A DNA stretch of 64,000 nucleotides. It comes from Brevibacillus fortis. Lineage in GTDB: Bacteria; Bacillota; Bacilli; Brevibacillales; Brevibacillaceae. Below the pieces are notes generated by a model, which saw nothing but the letters and a program-made list of their open reading frames with translations, was not told the DNA's origin and did no database searches. Location of the stretch: the NCBI RefSeq assembly GCF_003013395.1, contig NZ_PXZM01000049.1:1-64000 (forward strand). The letters are read 5' to 3'. Both the position numbers and the translations under genes were made by a program. Positions 7,630 through 16,672 of this stretch are shown here, piece after piece. How positions within the stretch are numbered: position 1 is the first letter of the stretch; each line of letters starts with the position of its first letter.

Positions 7630-8649
7630 TTATTTTTTGCCTCTGCTCAGCAAAAAGAAGAAATACGGTACACCAATGATCGAAATGACAATACCTACTG
7701 GCAGCTCAATGGGAGTGAACACCGTTTTGGCAATAAAGTCAGCCGCCACGACCATCAGCATCCCGATTGTTCCTGACAAGGGAAGAACATAACGGTGCTG
7801 GATTCCCGTCAAACGCTTCGCGATATGCGGCGCCATCAATCCAACAAATCCGATGCCTCCGGAAACAGAAACGCACGCGCTCACGATCCCGATACTCGAC
7901 AGCAGGAGAATATTGCGCTCCTTTTCCACCGAAACACCCAGATTCTTGACGGAGTCCTCGCTCAACTGAAGCAAATCGAGAATATGCACCTTGCGCATCA
8001 AAACGGGAATGAGAATGACAAGCCATGGCAGCATCCCGGCAATATGCGTCCAATTGGCACTCCAAATACTTCCAGAGATCCATACGGTCGCCATTTCGAA
8101 ATCGTTGGGATTCATTTTTAACGAGAGATACAGCGCCACGGCACCTAATCCTGAGCCAATCGCGATCCCCACCAGAATCAGCCGTTGGGGGTCAAGCGTT
8201 CCGTTGCGCCAGGCAAATAGATATATCAATCCAGCCGCGAGCAATCCACCTGTCAAACCGAACAAAGGCATGGCCATGATGGAATACCAGCTCGCATCCA
8301 TAAATTGTCCACCGAAGAAAAACATAAAGGCGACGATAGCAGCTCCTGCCCCTGCATTAATGCCCAAAATCCCCGGATCTGCTAGCCCGTTACGAGTGAT
8401 TCCCTGAATGACCGTACCAGCGACCCCCAAGCCAAAACCGACCAGCGCCGCAATAACAATCCGCGGCAGGCGAAATTCGAAAATAACCAAGTCGTGTTCC
8501 GCCACAGGATCAATACGCAAAAGGGTACGGACAACATCCATCACTGTCATATCAAAAGCACCATTGGTCAAGCTGATGTAAATCGCAATCAAAATCAAGG
8601 CGAGGTTGACGAGCAAGAGCAAACGAAATTTGCCACTCCTATTAGGCAT
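7630..8649 (-). CDS. feuC: Iron-siderophore ABC permease FeuC
   Basis: Membrane permease of 339 aa of the BtuC/FecCD type with about 9-10 helices. It pairs with FeuB to import ferric siderophore delivered by FeuA. Family features include FRLPRIVIAALVGFGLGVAG near the N-terminus, the GxxxQGITRNGLADPGILG motif and the coupling segment GIGFVGLMAPHIAKRL that contacts the ATPase. Its ATG overlaps the feuB stop by eight bases, which implies translational coupling. No ATPase gene is present in the cluster; in Bacillus subtilis the shared ATPase YusV serves this system. Confidence 0.92.
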   Translation of the reverse strand: MPNRSGKFRLLLLVNLALILIAIYISLTNGAFDMTVMDVVRTLLRIDPVAEHDLVIFEFRLPRIVIAALVGFGLGVAGTVIQGITRNGLADPGILGINAGAGAAIVAFMFFFGGQFMDASWYSIMAMPLFGLTGGLLAAGLIYLFAWRNGTLDPQRLILVGIAIGSGLGAVALYLSLKMNPNDFEMATVWISGSIWSANWTHIAGMLPWLVILIPVLMRKVHILDLLQLSEDSVKNLGVSVEKERNILLLSSIGIVSACVSVSGGIGFVGLMAPHIAKRLTGIQHRYVLPLSGTIGMLMVVAADFIAKTVFTPIELPVGIVISIIGVPYFFFLLSRGKK

Positions 8650-9649
8650 GCTTTCCCCCTCCTCTCTTGTAAATCAAATAGAGGAAGAACGGAACGCCAA
8701 TAAAGGCAGTTACCACGCCGATTGGAGTCTCAAACGGACTGTTCATAAATCGGCTAAGAACGTCAGACAATGCCAGGAAAATGCCGCCTAGTAATCCTGC
8801 ACACGGAATGATCCAGCGGTAATCGAGACCCACCAAAAAGCGGGTAATGTGCGGAATAATCAGCCCGACAAAAGCGATTTTTCCAGCCAACGCAACGGAA
8901 ATGCCTGTAAGAATGACAACAGCGGTTGTTGCCAGCACCTTGACCATCACTGTTCTCTGTCCAAGACCACGAGAAACTTCTTCACCCAAGGACAAGATCG
9001 TAATCGATTTGGACAAAAGAAGTGCGAGAACAATACCCACGATGGCAAAAGGAACCGCCAGCTTCACTAGCCCCGGCTCCAAAAGATGCAGTCTCGCATT
9101 GTACCAGAAGCTGACGTTTTGCGAGACTTGAAAATAGGTAGAAATCGCTGCCGAGATACTGCTCAGGAAGGTTCCCGTAATTGTACCGATGACCGCCATA
9201 CCCACTGGTGTCAACCCGTTCGGCAAAAGTCGAGAAAACGCGAGAACCATCCCGACCGCGAGTGCTGATCCGACCAAGGACATGGAAATCATCGTCATGC
9301 TCGTAGCAGAAGGAATGAACACCATACACAACGTAACCGCGAAGACCGATCCGTCAGACACACCCATAATAGAGGGGGACGCGAGGTAATTCCTCGTCAT
9401 CCCCTGCATCAATGCTCCTGATATCGCCAGAAATGCTCCGATCATAAGTGCGCCCAAAGCTCGCGGCAAGCGAGAGTGCATCACAATCTGATGATCCACG
9501 TTCCCTTCATCAAAGGCAAAGAACGCTTGATAAATGGTCCCTGCATCAATCGACTTCGCTCCGTAATGAATGGAGAGCAGGATCGTAAGCACGATTACTA
9601 CTGGCGAAACAGCTAATATGATCATTGGAATTGCTTTTTTGGATTGCAT
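8642..9649 (-). CDS. feuB: Iron-siderophore ABC permease FeuB
   Basis: FecCD-type permease of 335 aa, partner of FeuC. It contains SRLPRALGALMIGAFLAISG, the QGMTRNYLASPSIMG motif and the ATPase-coupling loop GKIAFVGLIIPHITRF. The ATG is preceded by GAGGGTAG with normal spacing, and the gene starts 19 bases after feuA ends. Order feuA-feuB-feuC-ybbA and the upstream btr gene match the Bacillus locus, which supports the assignment over other FecCD permeases. Confidence 0.92.
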   Translation of the reverse strand: MQSKKAIPMIILAVSPVVIVLTILLSIHYGAKSIDAGTIYQAFFAFDEGNVDHQIVMHSRLPRALGALMIGAFLAISGALMQGMTRNYLASPSIMGVSDGSVFAVTLCMVFIPSATSMTMISMSLVGSALAVGMVLAFSRLLPNGLTPVGMAVIGTITGTFLSSISAAISTYFQVSQNVSFWYNARLHLLEPGLVKLAVPFAIVGIVLALLLSKSITILSLGEEVSRGLGQRTVMVKVLATTAVVILTGISVALAGKIAFVGLIIPHITRFLVGLDYRWIIPCAGLLGGIFLALSDVLSRFMNSPFETPIGVVTAFIGVPFFLYLIYKRGGGKHA

Positions 9650-9668
9650 AGACTACCCTCGCACGCTC

Positions 9669-10673
9669 TTAGTTGGCAGACAATTTTTCTACAGCCGCCT
9701 TCAAGAATTGTGTTTTACTCCAAGCTGTACCACCTTGTGCGAGTGGATCAACTACGTTTACGTAAACCTTGCCGTTTTTCACTGCATTCACGCTCTTCCA
9801 GATCGGGTTGTTTTGCAAATCTTCTAATGCGTTTGGCTTGTCTTTATTCTCGTCTGGGGAGAATTGAATGAACAGGTAGTCCGGGTTGATCTGGCTGAAT
9901 TTCTCCATCGAGATGATTTCTTGTGCTTTTGCTGCTTTTACTTCTTCCGATGCAGTCAAACCAAGGTCTGTATACAGAACCGGGTTGAAGAACACCTTCT
10001 CTGGATAGATGCTGATATTTCCTTGGCGCAGACGAATTGCCAATACTTTTTTATCCTTCATGCTCTCGCCCAATTTTGTTTTGGTTGCTTCCGCCTCTGC
10101 TTTGTAAGCTTGGAGCGCTTTCTCTGCTTCGGCTTGCTTGCCAGTCAGCTCACCCAACAATTGCAGGTTCGCTTCCCAGTTAGTTGAAATGTGGGAAACA
10201 GGGAAGGTAGGCGCAATCTTGTTCATTTTCTCCACCGTTTCTGGCGGGAACTTGCTGCTACCGAGGATGACGTCCGGCTTCAAGGACAAGATCGTTTCCA
10301 GATTCGGCTGCGTTTTCTCCCCGATGGATTTGGCTTCACCCGTGATCGGTGTAAACATCTCCGGGAATTTGCCGCCGACAGAAATCGCTCCTACTGGGTT
10401 TACGTTCAATACAAGCGAATCTTCCATGGACTCCATGCTACCTGCAATGACGATTCTCTCCGTTTTGCTAGGAACCGTGTATTCTTTATCTAAATATTTG
10501 ATTGTACGTGTCTCCGCTTTATTGGCTTCATCCGCCGGCTTTTCTGCTGTTGCTGTTGTCGCAGTCGTGGCAGCAGGTGCAGTCGTGTTATTCGCTGCTT
10601 CTTTTCCTCCGCCGCACGCTGTCAGCGCCAATGTCAGCGCCGCAATGCTCAAGCCTAGGTATATCTTTTTCAT
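9669..10673 (-). CDS. feuA: Ferric siderophore-binding lipoprotein FeuA
   Basis: Extracellular substrate-binding lipoprotein of 334 aa. The signal peptide ends in the lipobox LTAC with Cys20 as lipidation site, followed by an Ala/Thr-rich linker and a class III periplasmic-binding fold (VIAGSMESMEDSLVLN, LSLKPDVILGSSKF). The ATG at 10673 is chosen because it begins a proper signal sequence and has GAGAGGGG upstream; a longer GTG-initiated frame has neither. It should bind iron-loaded catecholate siderophores such as bacillibactin. A Fur box (10721-10739) overlaps the predicted transcription start. Confidence 0.93.
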   Translation of the reverse strand: MKKIYLGLSIAALTLALTACGGGKEAANNTTAPAATTATTATAEKPADEANKAETRTIKYLDKEYTVPSKTERIVIAGSMESMEDSLVLNVNPVGAISVGGKFPEMFTPITGEAKSIGEKTQPNLETILSLKPDVILGSSKFPPETVEKMNKIAPTFPVSHISTNWEANLQLLGELTGKQAEAEKALQAYKAEAEATKTKLGESMKDKKVLAIRLRQGNISIYPEKVFFNPVLYTDLGLTASEEVKAAKAQEIISMEKFSQINPDYLFIQFSPDENKDKPNALEDLQNNPIWKSVNAVKNGKVYVNVVDPLAQGGTAWSKTQFLKAAVEKLSAN

Positions 10674-10720
10674 TCTTGAAAGACCCCTCTCAGAAATGTA
10701 ATGTTCCACTCCACACGAGT

Positions 10721-10746
10721 GATAACGATTATCATTCGTGATTATA
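10721..10746 (-). promoter_or_regulatory. Fur box and -10 of the feuABC operon
   Basis: GATAACGATTATCATTCGT (10721-10739) matches the 19-base Fur consensus GATAATGATTATCATTATC at 15 positions and sits just downstream of a perfect minus-strand TATAAT (10741-10746). I see no good -35 element, which fits activation by Btr as well as repression by Fur. Confidence 0.8.
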
Positions 10747-10785
10747 AAACATCCACTCCTGCCCGACCATGGACGAAATCCAGAA

Positions 10786-12435
10786 TCAACATGGACGATC
10801 TCCTGAAAATAATCTCACGCTCTCTTCCACTATTCGTTCATGCGCCGTCGCCGAGTATTCCCGCCAAGGATCGGACTTTATGACATGCGCACGATTGTTA
10901 CGGACGGCTTCTATCTCTTGCCATGGACCTGATGCTTTCAATGCTTGAAAGCACTCCAATGTTTCTGCCTCTTGGCAAACTAGTAGCAGCAGACGATCCG
11001 GCTTGAGCGCAGCCAAGTCCTGTACGGTCACGAGCTGATCGTATACCTTCTGTTGCGATTCAAAGGCAGACTTAACTTGTAGGTCCTGGTAAAACACTTC
11101 ATTCATACTGCGATTGCAATGGACATAGAGCTGGTTTTTCAAAACCCGCACGATGAGCACCGTTTCTTCGCCCAGAACGTGTTGAAGCTTTGCCTGTGCC
11201 CGCTTCACCTTTTTCTCATACTCGCAAAGCCAATGATGGGCTTCTACAGACTCACCTAAAAAGTCTGCCATGAGCTGCAGTTGTTCTTTCCACCCCTGCT
11301 CTTCAAAGGGTACATACAACGTGGGCGCAATCTCGTTCAGTTGCTGCTGTTCCTGCAAACTCGTCTCGTCTAAGCCTATGATGACGTCCGGCTTTGCATC
11401 GCGAAGCAATTCGATGTTGGCTTTCCAATTCTGGTTAATCCGAAACGCACTCAGATGTACTGGGATGTCGTTTCGATAGGTGTGATGATAGTAAGCCGTC
11501 CATTTCGGGTGCAGTGGCGCCGCGTAAGGAATCATTTTCAAAGCCATCAAATTCCCGATGATGGTCGAGCCATAGGCTGCAATTTTTCGTTGCCGGCTTT
11601 TCATATAGAGAGTGGGTGAGACTCCCACAGCTTTCTTGAATTTTCGACTAAAGTAAAATTCGTCGTTGTAGCCCACTTGATGAGCGATATCGCGCAGCTT
11701 GGCATGCGACTGCACCATCATCTGCTTCGCCCGGCTGATGCGAAGCTCTGCCAAATAGTCCATAGCTGAGATCCCATACGTTTTTTTGTACAGATCGACG
11801 AAATATTTGGGACTCACCTCTGCAATGCGAGCCAGCTGTTCAATCGTCACATTTTCCGAGTAATGCTCTTCCATATGTGCGCGTGCCCTCTCCAGTGCCA
11901 TTCCAGAATCCGTGGCTGAGAAGTGTGCATGCTTGACGATGTGGTACCATAGCTCTTGAAAAGTGTGTTGGCCTCGGAAACGATCGAGCGCCGTCTCCTG
12001 CTTCCATAGATTCTGGATCAGATCACAATAGACAGGAAGCTGCCCTGCCGATTGCACAGATATCTCACCCCGAAAAGGAAACAGGTGCTTTTCCCGAAGG
12101 GCTTGGAAGCGCCGATGTCTGTCTCTCGTTTCCATAAAAACATCAAAACGAAGCATGTACATCTCCAAATGATCAGCTGAATCAGGGACAATGCCAAACG
12201 TAAGCATAGGAGGACATACGTAAATCGCGTCCTGCCGCAATTGGTACTCCTCGTTCTCCAGCCGCAGGCGTCCGCGTCCCCCGGTTACGACCAACAAAAT
12301 ATGTGAATGGGTAAATTGCTGACGTAGTCGATCATGTCCTTGTGCTTTGAGCCATGTAATGTCTCGCAGCTTAAAAATGGCTTCTGCCATGGTCTTCTCA
12401 GTAAATTCTTGAACCAAGGCTTGTGTTTCGTTCAT
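10786..12435 (-). CDS. btr: AraC-type siderophore-responsive activator Btr
   Basis: Regulator of 549 aa with three parts: an N-terminal cupin-like region, an AraC double helix-turn-helix (about 180-285, with VTIEQLARIAEVSPKYFVDLYKK and IAHQVGYNDEFYFSRKFKK) and a C-terminal periplasmic-binding-protein-like domain (about 295-549) that in Bacillus Btr binds ferric bacillibactin. It lies upstream of feuA in the same direction, as in Bacillus. Its ATG is preceded by AGAGGTGAGAAC. A Fur box covers its own promoter, so iron limits the activator as well as its target operon. Confidence 0.9.
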   Translation of the reverse strand: MNETQALVQEFTEKTMAEAIFKLRDITWLKAQGHDRLRQQFTHSHILLVVTGGRGRLRLENEEYQLRQDAIYVCPPMLTFGIVPDSADHLEMYMLRFDVFMETRDRHRRFQALREKHLFPFRGEISVQSAGQLPVYCDLIQNLWKQETALDRFRGQHTFQELWYHIVKHAHFSATDSGMALERARAHMEEHYSENVTIEQLARIAEVSPKYFVDLYKKTYGISAMDYLAELRISRAKQMMVQSHAKLRDIAHQVGYNDEFYFSRKFKKAVGVSPTLYMKSRQRKIAAYGSTIIGNLMALKMIPYAAPLHPKWTAYYHHTYRNDIPVHLSAFRINQNWKANIELLRDAKPDVIIGLDETSLQEQQQLNEIAPTLYVPFEEQGWKEQLQLMADFLGESVEAHHWLCEYEKKVKRAQAKLQHVLGEETVLIVRVLKNQLYVHCNRSMNEVFYQDLQVKSAFESQQKVYDQLVTVQDLAALKPDRLLLLVCQEAETLECFQALKASGPWQEIEAVRNNRAHVIKSDPWREYSATAHERIVEESVRLFSGDRPC

Positions 12436-12470
12436 GTTCTCACCTCTGCCCGATCCTCTATGTAATTATT

Positions 12471-12512
12471 GATAATCATTCTCATTATCATTCAATAGAG
12501 AAAGTATATCAA
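12471..12512 (-). promoter_or_regulatory. btr promoter with Fur box
   Basis: The minus strand carries TTGATA (12507-12512), a 17-base spacer and GATAAT (12484-12489). GATAATCATTCTCATTATC at 12471-12489 matches the Fur consensus at 17 of 19 positions and covers the -10, so iron-loaded Fur should block the promoter. Confidence 0.85.
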
Positions 12513-12726
12513 AATTGACGCTTGCTTCCTATCTGGAATATTTAATCGAATTGAACCGATAACTTGAACGTGGTATCGTACGTACCAATAGAAAGGAAAC
12601 GACGCCTATTGCAGCAGCTATTCGTAAGTGATGGAGAGCGATGGAAAGCGATGGACGCAAGACCCTCAAGTATCTACGATGAATTATCAATTGAAACCAT
12701 TGAACGTAACGGAGTGAAATGAAGAT

Positions 12727-13740
12727 ATGAAACGATATGTTCTACCTTTTGTCTCTAGTCTCGTCGCTATTTCTTTTGTGACAGGGTGCACCTCTGCCTC
12801 TGATCAACTGACGGTAAAAGACCCTGCCCCACCTGCAACGGAAAACACAGGGAAGGCTCCTGCTGATGCAACAAAAGGCGAAAAGCAAGCGGATGATTTG
12901 CTCAAGCAGTTCACCGTACTAGCTGCGCAAGCCAAGGAAGCGAAGGAGCTAACTGCCTTTTTGGATCAGCACTTGGCGAAAACGGACCCGAAAACCGCCG
13001 ATCAATTATTTTTTGCACTTGAGCAGTACTATGAAAAACATTTGCCTACGATAAACGATAACTTCAAGGCCCTTCTCGCCAAGCCGGGAAATGCGGATAA
13101 GCTGTATGCCTTGCAATACCCGTACGATTTCAACAAGCTAGAAGGCGATGACAGCTTCAAGCAATGGCTCCTCAATCAAACAGAGGGAGGACTCGTCTTA
13201 AAGGCAACGAACGACATGTCCTTCTACTGGCAAGTGGATTACAAAGCGCTTCAAAAATATGCCACTTCACTCGGTGAAGAAGGGATTGACTACTTCTCCA
13301 TTCAAGAAACGGAAACGGGCAAACCGTATTTGGGGAATGGCGGGTTGCAAATCACGCGGGCCGAGCTCGGACCCAGAATGGTTGAAGTCGAAGAGTATTT
13401 GGTCAACTACCGCAGCAGCCCACGTGCAGTGACGCTCCGTACGCTCTATATCGACTATCTCAAAACATACTTGTCTGATTACCGTTACAATGCCATTGAC
13501 GAAGCGACAATGAAGCTGCTCCCGGCAGTCAAGGAAGAGTATCAGAACTTTGTCAAGAAATATGAGGCTACGAAAACAGGACAGTTCGTCAAGGATTACT
13601 TGAGCGAGGTCGCTAAAAACAATGACGTGATCTTCGAATTCGGCAAGCCTGATGAAAGCATTATCGGAGACGCCAAGCCGAACATCAGCAAATTCTGGGA
13701 CGGGCTCGAGGTGCGGATTGCTCGGACGATGAATCCTTAA
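12727..13740 (+). CDS. Hypothetical lipoprotein
   Basis: Predicted surface lipoprotein of 337 aa. Residues 1-20 form a signal peptide with lipobox VTGC (Cys21), followed by a Pro/Ala/Thr-rich linker to about residue 55 and a mainly helical, charged domain with no motif I recognise. The gene stands alone between the iron cluster and a large inverted repeat, and the nearest Fur box is about 240 bases upstream and faces btr. GGAG lies 12 bases before the ATG, so initiation may be modest. No function is assigned. Confidence 0.75.
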   Translation: MKRYVLPFVSSLVAISFVTGCTSASDQLTVKDPAPPATENTGKAPADATKGEKQADDLLKQFTVLAAQAKEAKELTAFLDQHLAKTDPKTADQLFFALEQYYEKHLPTINDNFKALLAKPGNADKLYALQYPYDFNKLEGDDSFKQWLLNQTEGGLVLKATNDMSFYWQVDYKALQKYATSLGEEGIDYFSIQETETGKPYLGNGGLQITRAELGPRMVEVEEYLVNYRSSPRAVTLRTLYIDYLKTYLSDYRYNAIDEATMKLLPAVKEEYQNFVKKYEATKTGQFVKDYLSEVAKNNDVIFEFGKPDESIIGDAKPNISKFWDGLEVRIARTMNP

Positions 13741-13772
13741 AAAACATGTAGTTTGAGTGGCTGTAGTGGAGG

Positions 13773-13976
13773 AGAGGGAACAGGAGAAAACGCTCGGCTT
13801 CTTGGAACACCCGCTGGGGGATTGACTGCCCGACTCCATGCAAAAAGCGAAACCGCGTCCAAAGTGGTCCAACCAGGAAGTATCTCAGAGGTAGACGCTT
13901 AAGGGCGTGTTTCGCTTTTTGCATTACGTCTCGGTCGGTGTTCCAAAGATCCTCGCTTATTTCTCCTGTTCCCTCT
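13773..13976. repeat. Long imperfect inverted repeat (~204 bp)
   Basis: Three perfect blocks mirror each other around a centre near 13875: AGAGGGAACAGGAGAAA (13773-13789) with its complement (13960-13976), TTGGAACACC (13802-13811) with 13937-13946, and ATGCAAAAAGCGAAAC (13838-13853) with 13909-13924; GCGTC (13855) pairs with GACGC (13894). It fills the gap between two convergent genes. The inner arm ends in a T-rich stretch on the plus strand and could terminate transcription. Size and symmetry also suit a MITE-like element or a structured RNA. Confidence 0.85.
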
Positions 13977-14024
13977 TACAAGCTGCTTGTTTTTTTCGGT
14001 AGTTGATAAAAGATGAAAAGACTT

Positions 14025-14540
14025 TTATTGATCTACCGCGGAGGTTTCGAATAAATAAAAAATGTAATCGGAGGAGGCTCCCGCGTGACCTAGTTGTCTG
14101 AGCATGGCAGAGATATTGCCTCGGTGATAGGTTCCGTGGTTGGCGACGTGTTGGACGATGTCGGCATAGCGAGCATGAACGGTGCCCAATGCTGGGTGCC
14201 TATAGGCTGAGGTGTCTTCCAGTGAGATTTGCCCGAAGAAATCTCTGAACTGCTGGGCTGATTCGGCGAACAGTATTCGAAGCTCGTTTACGTTCTTCCC
14301 TTTTAATTCCTGCAAGAGAACTCCTACTTTTGGTCCTACTTCTTCGTAGCTCTCCCCCTTCATGGCCAACAACCAAACAAAGTCCGTCTTGAGAATGTGA
14401 GCCAACGTCTGGGTGATGGTTGGAAACACGCTCTGAACCTCCTGCTCACTCACTCCCGCTGGTACCTCTTGCAACCGCTCGAATACTTTTTCGTTTGCCC
14501 ATACATGATATTCGTACAAGCGCAATGCTTCATGCTTCAT
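14025..14540 (-). CDS. DinB-family protein
   Basis: Four-helix-bundle DinB/YfiT-type protein of 171 aa. Members are metal-binding proteins, some acting as thiol-dependent S-transferases. Candidate metal ligands include His in YEYHVWAN (about residue 12) and the pair in VANHGTYHRG near the C-terminus. I start at the ATG at 14540, preceded by GGAGG at 10 bases, rather than at the longer frame. A second DinB protein at 27358-27861 shares the signatures EQEVQSVFPTI and NHGTYHRGNI-AMLRQ, so the two are paralogues. It lies just downstream of the WYL regulator in the same direction. Confidence 0.85.
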   Translation of the reverse strand: MKHEALRLYEYHVWANEKVFERLQEVPAGVSEQEVQSVFPTITQTLAHILKTDFVWLLAMKGESYEEVGPKVGVLLQELKGKNVNELRILFAESAQQFRDFFGQISLEDTSAYRHPALGTVHARYADIVQHVANHGTYHRGNISAMLRQLGHAGASSDYIFYLFETSAVDQ

Positions 14541-14616
14541 GTTCAATCTGCCTCCATTCATCTCTTCTTTGCTTTCCAATATAAATCAACTCAACTGACA
14601 ATAACGGTCAGTGAAA

Positions 14617-15582
14617 TCAAGTCGACTGATAAAAATGAAATAAATCGGCAGCGATGGCAGCCAATCGCTCTTTTACAAAGGCTGGCTCTTCAATTTGTAT
14701 CGATTTTCCGAATGGCAAAAGATAATGAGGAAGGATCGAATGAGCCATTTGCTCATCTACGTGAAAGATCACTTGTGCCTCGCTGCGCTCGATCACGGTA
14801 TGTCCGAGGTACCAATGCCCGCATAAATCAGCGAGTGCCTGTGGCCTTCCTTTGACCTTGAGCAAAATGGTGTTGCCCTGCTTGTCTGTTTCCGGTAGTA
14901 AATTCGAGAGAAAAAAGTGGCGCGCAGAAAATTCAGGAGGGCGTTGAAAGCTGGCTTCTGTACGTTGAATCTCATGGACCCGATCTACACGAAAGCTGCG
15001 AATGGTACTGCGCAGATGACAATAGGCAACGATATACCACTTCCCCTTCCAATAAACGAGCCCGTATGGATCGATATGACGCTTTTGTCTCGTTGTCTGG
15101 TAGGCTTTCTGATACTCCATCGAGAGTGTGTGCCCATTGGCAACAGACAACTCCAGCTCCTGTAAGGTAGATTCGAGGGAAGGGTCAACAGGCGGCTGGA
15201 TCACCTCGAACCCTATACTATGTCGGTCAATTGCATCACGCTGCTCTTCATTTGTGTAACGTTTTAGCTTGGAAATGGCCCGATGTAAATCTGCTCCGAA
15301 AGGATACCCGGCCTCTTGGGCAAAAGCTGCTGCATGGATCAAAGCTTTTTGCTCGTGGAGGTCGAAAAACAAGGGAGCTTCATTGAAATGCTGAAGTAAA
15401 CTGTAGCCACCATTGTGTCCGGCATCGGAAATGATGGGTACACCGCTCGCACACAGTGAATCGATATAGCGATAAACGGTGCGAATATTGATCTCGAGAA
15501 TCTCTGCCAACTGCTTGGCTGTCATTCGCTTGCCGGTCTTCAACAGCCACAGAATGGAGAGCATATTATCGGCTTTGGACAT
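14617..15582 (-). CDS. HTH-WYL (YafY-type) transcriptional regulator
   Basis: DNA-binding regulator of 321 aa. An N-terminal winged helix-turn-helix (about 1-60, with AKQLAEILEINIRTVYRYIDSL) is followed by a WYL domain (about 140-230, core VYWKGKWYIVAYCHLR) and a WCX C-terminal extension. WYL domains sense small ligands or nucleic acids. GGGAGCG precedes the ATG. The DinB gene begins 76 bases downstream in the same direction, so the regulator probably controls itself and that gene; this is inference. Confidence 0.85.
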   Translation of the reverse strand: MSKADNMLSILWLLKTGKRMTAKQLAEILEINIRTVYRYIDSLCASGVPIISDAGHNGGYSLLQHFNEAPLFFDLHEQKALIHAAAFAQEAGYPFGADLHRAISKLKRYTNEEQRDAIDRHSIGFEVIQPPVDPSLESTLQELELSVANGHTLSMEYQKAYQTTRQKRHIDPYGLVYWKGKWYIVAYCHLRSTIRSFRVDRVHEIQRTEASFQRPPEFSARHFFLSNLLPETDKQGNTILLKVKGRPQALADLCGHWYLGHTVIERSEAQVIFHVDEQMAHSILPHYLLPFGKSIQIEEPAFVKERLAAIAADLFHFYQST

Positions 15583-15651
15583 CTACTGATTCGCTCCCCT
15601 GAAAAATATCTTCTGATTCTAATAATTACAACAGATTTCAATCCATTTCCT

Positions 15652-16302
15652 CTATCTGCCCCCTCTCCTTTTCTTGAAAGGACAAGTCCTTTCTCCATAA
15701 GCTGCCAGTTGAAACATGGCGGAAATGGTTGAAAAGGTATATTTCTGCTCACTTAACACCTCAATGACATAGGGCAAAGCATCCATACTCCCCTTAAGCG
15801 TGTCTTTCGTACCGCCAGCGGAATGTTGAAGCACGACTGCGCCTGGTGTGACATGTCCCAAGATGTTTCTCGCGACCTGTGGACCGGTGAGACCTTTCCA
15901 ATCCCAACTATCTACATCCCACAAAATCATTTCGTAGTTATTCGCCGCAAGCAGCTGGATGACATCCTCATTCACTGCTCCATATGGCGGCCGAACTATC
16001 CGGGGTCTCACACCTACAACCTTTTTAATCTGATCTGAGGTACGTTCTACCTGCTCATGAACAGCCAAGAGAGGTATTTTCGTAAAGTCAGGGTGGTCCC
16101 AGCTATGGTTTCCTACCAAGTGTCCTTCCTTTACGATCCGCTCCAGTATTCTCGGGTTGTACTTCACCATTTGTCCAACACAAAAGAAAGTTGCCTTTAC
16201 CTGATAGTGAGCCAATATGTCTAACACACGAGGCGTCCACAACTGATCCGGTCCATCATCAAAAGTGAGTGCGATTTCCTTCGACTTATTGAGCTTGTTC
16301 AC
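15652..16302 (-). CDS. Polysaccharide deacetylase (NodB domain)
   Basis: Carbohydrate esterase family 4 enzyme of 216 aa, removing acetyl groups from chitin-like or peptidoglycan sugars. Motifs in order: TFDDGP (13-18, with the base and metal Asp), HSWDH (66-70, two metal His), RPPYG (104-108) and WDVDSWDW (124-131). No signal peptide is visible, so it is either cytoplasmic or exported by other means. The start is GTG, with GGAGGGTAAC upstream. A terminator-like hairpin lies upstream of the start at 16376-16403. Confidence 0.85.
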   Translation of the reverse strand: MNKLNKSKEIALTFDDGPDQLWTPRVLDILAHYQVKATFFCVGQMVKYNPRILERIVKEGHLVGNHSWDHPDFTKIPLLAVHEQVERTSDQIKKVVGVRPRIVRPPYGAVNEDVIQLLAANNYEMILWDVDSWDWKGLTGPQVARNILGHVTPGAVVLQHSAGGTKDTLKGSMDALPYVIEVLSEQKYTFSTISAMFQLAAYGERTCPFKKRRGGR

Positions 16303-16375
16303 AAGCGTTACCCTCCGTATAAGCCAGTATTCTGCTGCATTGGTGCATAGTATGACTGGGCAATCATTTGGTAAC

Positions 16376-16403
16376 GCTAAAAAAGCCCCTAGTCTGGGCT
16401 TTC
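16376..16403 (-). terminator. Hairpin with T-run upstream of the deacetylase gene
   Basis: On the minus strand AAAGCCC-agacta-GGGGCTTTTTT forms a good intrinsic terminator about 75 bases before the GTG of the deacetylase gene. No minus-strand gene precedes it, so it ends a short transcript, acts as an attenuator for the deacetylase, or insulates it from the divergent Fur promoter. Confidence 0.65.
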
Positions 16404-16432
16404 TGTATGAGTATGTACCTTACAAAATTTTT

Positions 16433-16484
16433 TTAACAACTCTTAAATGAATATAGTATAATGATGATAATGATTTTCATTTTC
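16433..16484 (+). promoter_or_regulatory. Promoter with Fur box upstream of the double ABC ATPase
   Basis: TTAACA (16433-16438), 18-base spacer, TATAAT (16457-16462), then GATAATGATTTTCATTTTC (16466-16484), which matches the Fur consensus at 17 of 19 positions and covers the start site. It reads towards the ABC ATPase gene through the structured element. Confidence 0.75.
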
Positions 16485-16507
16485 GTAAAAATTTATACTA
16501 GTGCGTA

Positions 16508-16672
16508 TTCAAAAAGACGACCTTTCAACACCGAGAAAGTGGCGAGAACCTAAAAAGGGACGAGCGGAGTGTAGGGGATCTACATGAGCGCCGGACCTTG
16601 AAGGTGAACGCCTCTTTCGATGTCGCTATAGCCATCAAAACCTACTTCGTGATCGAAAGTCGACTTTTTGAA
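16508..16672 (+). repeat. Structured element with terminal inverted repeats
   Basis: TTCAAAAAGACGAC (16508-16521) is mirrored by GTCGACTTTTTGAA (16659-16672), 13 of 14 matching. Inside, GGCG-aga-ACCT (16541-16551) pairs with AGGT-gaa-CGCC (16602-16612), and TGTAG-GGGAT-CTACA (16570-16584) forms a terminal hairpin. The nested stems give a compact RNA fold, and the ends resemble a MITE. It lies between the Fur promoter and the ABC ATPase gene, so it would be part of that transcript. Confidence 0.7.

Noticed and set aside
13741-14024. CRISPR array
   Set aside because: The repeats here are inverted, not direct, and there are only paired blocks.
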